A DNA stretch of 64,000 bases, from the NCBI GenBank assembly GCA_021613375.1, contig CM038725.1, positions 39,166,059 through 39,230,058 on the forward strand, written 5' to 3'. This document shows, piece by piece, positions 56,920-64,000 of this stretch. The notes beneath the pieces were generated by a model. It did not search any database and was not told where the DNA came from. It saw nothing but the letters and a program-made list of their open reading frames with translations. The position numbers and the translations under genes are program-made. The stretch comes from Megaleporinus macrocephalus. Taxonomy: Eukaryota; Chordata; Actinopteri; Characiformes; Anostomidae. Positions within the stretch are counted from its first letter, which is position 1, and each line of letters opens with the position of its first letter.

Positions 56920-57933
56920 GTGGACAGGTCCTGCAGGTTCTGCATGGCAACAAGGAGAGAGATCCAAGACAAGGAGGTATGTTCAGGCATCTTTGAACCC
57001 CGAACTAAAGACACTCACAACCGGCAGGTGCAGGAGGTACGGCAGGATCCCACTGTGGCTAAAAAATATGGTGTGAAAGGAGGGTGTGCATCGACTGACA
57101 GTCTAGAGAATATTCATGTTTTTCATGGTTACCCTCCTGACGTCCTGCATGACCTTTTGGAAGACATTGTTCCTGTTGAGTTATCGCTCTGCCTGTCAGA
57201 CATGATTTCTAAAAAGTATTTCACTTTAGAAACACTGAACCAAGCTATCAGAAGTTTTGCAGATGCTTTTAATGACAAAACCGACCAGCCTCAGCCTATT
57301 GGCCAAGGCTTCTCCACCAAAGGGACCATAGGTAGAAATGGCCATGAGAACTGGGCTCTAATCAGACTGCTCCCACTTCTCATTGGCCATAAAGTACCCG
57401 AAGTAGACACTGTGTGGAACATTCTGATGCTCCTCAAAGACATTGTTGAGTTGGATGTAGCAACTAGACACACTGAAGAGTCAATACGCTTCTTTGATTG
57501 TAAAGTGTCAGAACACAGAGAACTCTTGCAAACTACATTCCCTGATTTCAGATTGCGTCTAAAGAATCACTTTATTAAGCATTATCCTGAGATGATTAGG
57601 GCATTTGGTCCACTTTCTGATGTCTGGACAATGCGCTTTGAGGGAAAGCACAAACTTTTCAAACAGGTTATTCGTAATGCTCATAACTTCAGAAACGTAG
57701 CTCTTACATTGGCTGTAAAACTTCTGAAAATGATGGCTTACCATTTAGACACAAGTTCATTTTTCAAGCCCTCAGTTGAAATGGACAAGGTTTCTACAGC
57801 ACCAATCTCATCTTACTCTGAGAATGGCCAACAGAATTTCTACCAGAGAGTTCCTGAGCTTGCAGCAGTTCTTGTTGCATCTTCAGTTTGTGTAGATGGA
57901 AGTAAAGTATTACCAGATCCAGTTACATTGTAA
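56920..57933 (+). CDS. transposon-derived protein fragment (EnSpm/Kyakuja-like?)
   Basis: 337 codons open, beginning after a TTTGCAG acceptor-like sequence, so this looks like an exon rather than a complete gene. It starts with a CxxC box (CRFCMATRREIQDKE), then FHGYPPDVLHDLLEDIVPVE, GTIGRNGHENWALIRLLPLL, ILMLLKDIVELDVATRHTEE, then RLKNHFIKHYP and WTMRFEGKHKLFKQVI. This series of blocks is widespread in multi-copy fish proteins considered to derive from large DNA transposons; I cannot assign the superfamily. The last ten or so codons coincide with the first unit of the adjoining 41-bp array. Confidence 0.6.
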   Translation: MDRSCRFCMATRREIQDKEVCSGIFEPRTKDTHNRQVQEVRQDPTVAKKYGVKGGCASTDSLENIHVFHGYPPDVLHDLLEDIVPVELSLCLSDMISKKYFTLETLNQAIRSFADAFNDKTDQPQPIGQGFSTKGTIGRNGHENWALIRLLPLLIGHKVPEVDTVWNILMLLKDIVELDVATRHTEESIRFFDCKVSEHRELLQTTFPDFRLRLKNHFIKHYPEMIRAFGPLSDVWTMRFEGKHKLFKQVIRNAHNFRNVALTLAVKLLKMMAYHLDTSSFFKPSVEMDKVSTAPISSYSENGQQNFYQRVPELAAVLVASSVCVDGSKVLPDPVTL

Positions 57934-60900
57934 ACACACACAGTAAAGTAATACCAGAACTAGTTACACTGTAAACACACACAGTAAAGTATAACCAGAT
58001 CCAGTTACACTGTAAACACACACAGTAAAGTATAACCAGATCCAGTTACACTGTAAACACACACAGTAAAGTATAACCAGATCCAGTTAGATTGTAAACA
58101 CACACAGTAAAGTATAACCAGATCCAGTTACACTGTAAACACACACAGTAAAGTATAACCAGATCCAGTTACACTGTAAGCACACAGTAAAATATAACCA
58201 GATCCAGTTACGCTGTAAACACACACAGTAAAGTATTACCAGATCCAGTTACACTGTAAACACACACAGTAAAGTATACTGTAAACACACACAGTAAAGT
58301 ATTACCAGATCCAGTTACACTGTAAACACACACAGTAAAATATTACCAGATGCAGTTACACTGTAAACACACACAGTAAAGTATTACCAGATCCAGTTAG
58401 ACTGTAAACACACACAGTAAAGTATTACCAGATCCAGTTACACTGTAAACACACACAGTAAAGTATAACCAGATCCAGTTACACTGTAAACACACACAGT
58501 AAAGTATTACCAGATCCAGTTAGATTGTAAACACACACAGTAAAGTATAACCAGATCCAGTTAGATTGTAAACACACACAGTAAAGTATAACCAGATCCA
58601 GTTACACTGTAAACACACACAGTAAAGTATAACCAGATCCAGTTACACTGTAAGCACACAGTAAAATATAACCCGATCCAGTTACGCTGTAAACACACAC
58701 AGTAAAGTATTACCAGATCCAGTTACACTGTAAACACACACAGTAAAGTATAACCAGATCCAGTTGGATTGTAAACACACACAGTAAAGTATAACCAGAT
58801 CCAGTTACACTGTAAGCACACACAGTAAAATATAACCAGATCCAGTTACGCTGTAAACACACACAGTAAAGTATTACCAGATCCAGTTACACTGTAAGCA
58901 CACACAGTAAAATATTACCAGATCCAGTTACACTGTAAGCACACACAGTAAAGTATAACCAGATCCAGTTAGATTGTAAACACACACAGTAAAGTATAAC
59001 CAGATCCAGTTACACTGTAAACACACACAGTAAAATATTACCAGATCCAGTTACACTGTAAGCACACACAGTAAAGTATAACCAGATCCAGTTACACTGT
59101 AAACACACACAGTAAAGTATAACCAGATCCAGTTACACTGTAAGAACACACAGTAAAATATAACCAGATCCAGTTACGCTGTAAACACACACAGTAAAAT
59201 ATTACCAGATCCAGTTACACTGTAAGCACACACAGTAAAGTATAACCAGATCCAGTTACACTGTAAACACACACAGTAAAGTAATACCAGAACTAGTTAC
59301 ACTGTAAACACACACAGTAAAGTATTACCAGATCCAGTTACACTGTAAACACACACAGTAAAGTATTACCAGATGCAGTTACACTGTAAACACACACAGT
59401 AAAGTATTACCAGATCCAGTTACACTGTAAACACACACAGTAAAGTATTACCAGATCCAGTTACACTGTAAACACACACAGTAAAGTATAACCAGATCCA
59501 GTTACACTGTAAACACACACAGTAAAGTATTACCAGATCCAGTTAGATTGTAAACACACACAGTAAAGTATAACCAGATCCAGTTAGATTGTAAACACAC
59601 ACAGTAAAGTATAACCAGATCCAGTTACACTGTAAACACACACAGTAAAGTATAACCAGATCCAGTTACACTGTAAGCACACAGTAAAATATAACCAGTT
59701 CCAGTTACGCTGTAAACACACACAGTAAAGTATTACCAGTTCCAGTTACACTGTAAACACACACAGTAAAGTATAACCAGATCCAGTTGGATTGTAAACA
59801 CACACAGTAAAGTATAACCAGATCCAGTTACACTGTAAACACACACAGTAAAGTATAACCAGATCCAGTTACACTGTAAGCACACACAGTAAAATATAAC
59901 CAGATCCAGTTACGCTGTAAACACACACAGTAAAATATTACCAGATCCAGTTACACTGTAAGCACACACAGTAAAGTATTACGAGATCCAGTTACACTGT
60001 AAACACACACAGTAAAGTATTACCAGATCCAGTTACACTGTAAGCACACACAGTAAAGTATTACCAGATCCAGTTACACTGTAAACACACACAGTAAAGT
60101 ATTACCAGATCCAGTTAGACTGTAAACACACAGAGTAAAGTATTACCAGATCCAGTTACACTGTAAACACACACAGTAAAGTACAACCAGATCCAGTTAC
60201 ACTGTAAACACACACAGTAAAGTATAACCAGATCCAGTTACACTGTAAGCACACACAGTAAAATATAACCAGATCCAGTTACGCTGTAAACACACACAGT
60301 AAAGTATTACCAGATCCAGTTACACTGTAAGCACACACAGTAAAATATAACCAGATCCAGTTACACTGTAAGCACACACAGTAAAGTATAACCAGATCCA
60401 GTTACACTGTAAACACACACAGTAAAGTAATACCTGAACTAGTTACACTGTAAACACACACAGTAAAGTATTACCAGATCCAGTTACACTGTAAACACAC
60501 ACAGTAAAATATTACCAGATGCAGTTACACTGTAAACACACACAGTAAAGTATTACCAGATCCAGTTAGACTGTAAACACACACAGTAAAGTATTACCAG
60601 ATCCAGTTACACTGTAAACACACACAGTAAAGTATAACCAGATCCAGTTACACTGTAAACACACACAGTAAAGTATTACCAGATCCAGTTAGATTGTAAA
60701 CACACACAGTAAAGTATAACCAGATCCAGTTAGATTGTAAACACACACAGTAAAGTATAACCAGATCCAGTTACACTGTAAACACACACAGTAAAGTATA
60801 ACCAGATCCAGTTACACTGTAAGCACACAGTAAAATATAACCCGATCCAGTTACGCTGTAAACACACACAGTAAAGTATTACCAGTTCCAGTTACACTGT

Positions 60901-61518
60901 AAACACACACAGTAAAGTATAACCAGATCCAGTTGGATTGTAAACACACACAGTAAAGTATAACCAGATCCAGTTACACTGTAAACACACACAGTAAAGT
61001 ATAACCAGATCCAGTTACACTGTAAGCACACACAGTAAAATATAACCAGATCCAGTTACGCTGTAAACACACACAGTAAAGTATTACCAGATCCAGTTAC
61101 ACTGTAAGCACACACAGTAAAGTATTACGAGATCCAGTTACACTGTAAGCACACACAGTAAAGTATAACCAGATCCAGTTGGATTGTAAACACACACAGT
61201 AAAGTATTACCAGATCCAGTTACACTATAAACACACACACTAAAGTATAACCAGATCCTGTTACACTGTAAACACACAAAGTAAAGTATTACCAGATCCA
61301 GTTACACTGTAAGCACACACAGTAAAGTATAACCAGATCCAGTTACACTGTAAACACACACAGTAAAGTATTACCAGATCCAGTTACACTGTAAGCACAC
61401 ACAGTAAAGTATTACCAGATCCAGTTACACTGTAAGCACACACAGTAAAATATAACCAGATCCAGTTACACTGTAAACACACACAGTAAAATATTACCAG
61501 ATCCAGTTAGACTGTAAT
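57903..61518. repeat. 41-bp minisatellite, about 88 copies
   Basis: Unit GTAAAGTATAACCAGATCCA then GTTACACTGTAAACACACAC plus A, with variants (TATTACC, GTAAGCAC, TAGATTG, TACGCTG). Runs about 3.6 kb with higher-order periodicity near 1.146 kb. It begins inside the coding end of the preceding ORF. Confidence 0.98.
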
Positions 61519-63650
61519 ATACTAAGATTTTCAAATATAGTTACTAAGAAAACAAACTGCTTTAGTGACTAGGCTTTACTAATACAGCAAATAAAATTAA
61601 TATAGTAACTAAGAATAATGCAGTAACTGTGATGAACTAATACAGTGAGATTAACTAATACAGTAACTAACATGAACTGAGAACAAATAATTTTTATAAT
61701 ACTTTATGAATCAATAATGAATATTAAGTTCATTATCTCAAGTTATCATCAAGTTATCATTGTTATTCAGATTAAGTGTCAAAAATGGTACATGGACTTC
61801 ATTTGTGGTAATATGCAGGATTCAGGTGTGGAGCAGGAGTGGACCTGCCAAACTATAATAAACTGTAACTCCTGAAATCCGTACAGATTAGACTATTGGA
61901 TTATTTAGTTTTCTAGCAATAAAACCTGAGGCTACAGATGATTTGGGAGGAAGGTAACAGGTTTTACTCTGTATATACAGACCTACAATGTACTGTAGTG
62001 CAAGTCTACTTAGTAAATATGCAAAAACTTGGTGAGCTACAGGACAGTGAAGGTAACAGCATATTATTAACATGATAATGTCTCTTTAAGAAAATAGTGT
62101 CCAGTGAGTTGATGCTATACTGAGCATCAGTCAGATATAGAGAGCTATGGGGTGACATCTGAACTCTACATGAGATTCTTGGATAACATCTTCAATCCAG
62201 ACGTTTGCTCCAGAGCAATATGAAATGATAGTCTGTATAATAAGCTGGTTATTTCACAGATGTAGTTATATAATCAACATATACCGTTAATAAGCTTTAT
62301 TCATCTTTTTTAATAAACAGTGATAAGCTCTTAACCATTGGTCAGTTTGTGACCTCAGACCTGTTCATGGCTTGATATTTTTGGGCACTGGACCAATTTT
62401 AACCTAGCAGTGAGACCAGAGCAGAACATATCAGTTTCTTGAAATGCCACATTTCAACGAACATCAATATTGACTTATTATTAATACACTAATATTCAGT
62501 ATTTAAACAATTCACTGTAACTGTGTGTGAACAAATCACAAGCTAAGTAAATGATTATCTGTAACACCGTCTCAGCACTGATCCGCCCTTTTCTTATGCT
62601 GACATGGATATATTTGGGCTGTGGATGGTTACTGCGCACTGAACCAGAGGAAGACAGGCTAACAGTAAACAATTGCTGGTACTCTTTACGAGCATTGGGG
62701 CCATTCATATCAAAATGATCGAATCAATTAACTCATCAAGCTTCATTAATGCACTCAGACAAATCTTTGCCATTCGAGAGCCTGCTAAACAAATACATGC
62801 TGACTGTGATATAAACTTATTTGGGGCAAGAAGCTGAAGATTAACTGTGACCAAGAAGTCAAAAGAAATATGAACCATTCAGGATTCAGGGTGTAAGTCT
62901 TCAACCCCCCAAATTCATCTTATATATGCGTTCATGGCAGAGGTTTCGCTATTGTGAATGCTTGCCCACTGCTACATGTATCTTTAGATCCTGACACCTG
63001 TGACACTTCTTACCCAGGCCCACACAAACACACAGCTGAGGCTCCAGCTAATGCTAATGCCAATCGTTCACTGACAATGTGCTCAACGGGCACAAACTTC
63101 ACAATCACTCCACAAACTCTGCATAATGGCAACAAACACTAACTTTGGCACAGGCCCATGCGGAGACAGTGGCTAAAAGATTGTGTAAAAGTGACTAGGC
63201 ATAGAAGCTCCGAACCATCATCTCCATTGAAGCTGTGAGAAAAGTTTTCTGATGCCTGCAAAAGCTTGAAGGCATTGCGTTGCAGCTGTGAATAAAGTGA
63301 ACATACTGTAGCTTGCCAAGAAGAGTTAAAGGTGTATAAAGCATGCAGGAGTCCAAGCTGCCATAATAATCCTAGTAAATTTGTTTCCAATACAACTAGT
63401 TGCATTGCACACTGGTGGTGTGCAATAAACCACCATTTAACTACTTTAATTGGTTGTTGGGAGTTGTGTACCTGAAGTAGGGGAGCTCTTAGTGATGGCA
63501 GAGTAACCACTATAATTATGGTGAGAGTCTCAAAACACCTGACAAGTGTGTAAAAGATCATTCACCAATTGTACACACATCACAAATGAGTTTCACTATT
63601 CACAAATAAATACGTCCCAGTCCGTGTCTCAGGCTCGCCATTTGAACATT
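61519..63650. other. non-coding stretch
   Basis: No gene supported. 61530-61690 has irregular ACTAATACAGTAACTAA words. A 140-codon minus frame at 63139-63561 has no recognisable features. Confidence 0.4.
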
Positions 63651-63653
63651 TCG

Positions 63654-63923
63654 TTTTCCTTCACAGCAACCAGCTCAGCAGGACCTAAAGCCCCCCGGAC
63701 TCTTTAGAGTGAAATGCGTCTCAGGTCACAATCTATGATAAAATAATATTAAAGGAGTCTGAGATGAATCAGAGCTGGTACCTCAGAGTATAATTGTGGC
63801 ACATTTAAAATACATGCAGCGACAACCGAAATCTATATTTTGTTACATTTTACTCTAGTTTACTTGTTTGTCATCTCTGTGGTCGACTTCAGGTCCTGCT
63901 GAGCTGTTTGCTGTGAAGGAAAC
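63654..63923. mobile_element. foldback/MITE-like element with 32-bp inverted repeats
   Basis: TTTCCTTCACAGCAA followed by CCAGCTCAGCAGGACCT at about 63654-63685 is repeated in reverse complement at about 63892-63923 with one mismatch. The 270-base span has no coding frame, consistent with a small non-autonomous DNA transposon. A target duplication was not identified. Confidence 0.65.
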
Positions 63924-64000
63924 TTGTCCATTATCATGGGCGGTTTGTTAATTAGGACGATTGGGCCACGGCCCTCAACTAGCTCTGTCTGTTCTGGACA

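Noticed and set aside
57903..61518. CRISPR-like array
   Set aside because: Units are contiguous tandem copies with no unique spacers and the genome is eukaryotic.
63139..63561. 140-codon minus-strand frame
   Set aside because: No recognisable motif, low-complexity hydrophobic composition, no splice context.

Overview
The window is eukaryotic nuclear DNA from a fish, most likely a teleost. Evidence: GT-AG introns in two reconstructable genes, a fish-type C-type lectin gene, Tc1-like, Ty3/gypsy and LINE relics typical of fish genomes, and very abundant micro- and minisatellites. There are no operons or prokaryotic features. The species cannot be named from the sequence alone. The density of long-period tandem arrays (about 10 kb in total) and of nested transposons suggests a repeat-rich, possibly subtelomeric, region.

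Layout. 1-2.07 kb: two minisatellites (37-bp and 90-bp units). 2.4-6.2 kb: a graveyard of old elements (LINE RT, Harbinger-like, Tc1-like, and a minus-strand LTR element with a tRNA-Pro-like primer site). 6.26-14.67 kb: a nearly complete plus-strand Ty3/gypsy LTR retrotransposon sitting inside a Tc1-like transposon, whose two halves flank it (about 6.17-6.26 and 14.67-15.83 kb). 15.8-20.9 kb: LINE remnants and non-coding DNA. 20.9-28.5 kb (minus): a large SecA-motor-like gene, intronless over its 1546-codon core, with two in-frame stops towards its 3' end and several breaks at its 5' end. 29.65-36.7 kb: minus-strand gypsy (chromodomain-type) remains plus minisatellites. 36.7-37.3 kb: 30-bp minisatellite. 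39.5-41.6 kb (minus): an intact-looking five-coding-exon C-type lectin gene with TATA box and leader exon. 42-48 kb: simple repeats, a solo LTR with perfect target duplication, and a decayed plus-strand gypsy element. 49.6-54.2 kb (plus): a 14-exon gene of unknown family, every intron in phase 1, about 667 aa, with an internal four-exon tandem duplication and a Pro/Gln-rich plus RGG-like C-terminus. 54.2-56.7 kb: 20-bp and 61-bp minisatellites. 56.7-57.9 kb: transposase-derived sequence. 57.9-61.5 kb: a 41-bp minisatellite apparently seeded by the end of that ORF. 61.5-64 kb: non-coding, ending with a foldback element.

Host genes with the best support are the lectin (secreted, probably carbohydrate-binding or derived from such a protein), the unknown 14-exon gene, and the SecA-like gene. 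The last is the most unusual: it carries two tandem copies of the nucleotide-binding half of a SecA-type motor, of which only the second keeps the ATP-binding loop. Most remaining sequence is mobile-element derived.
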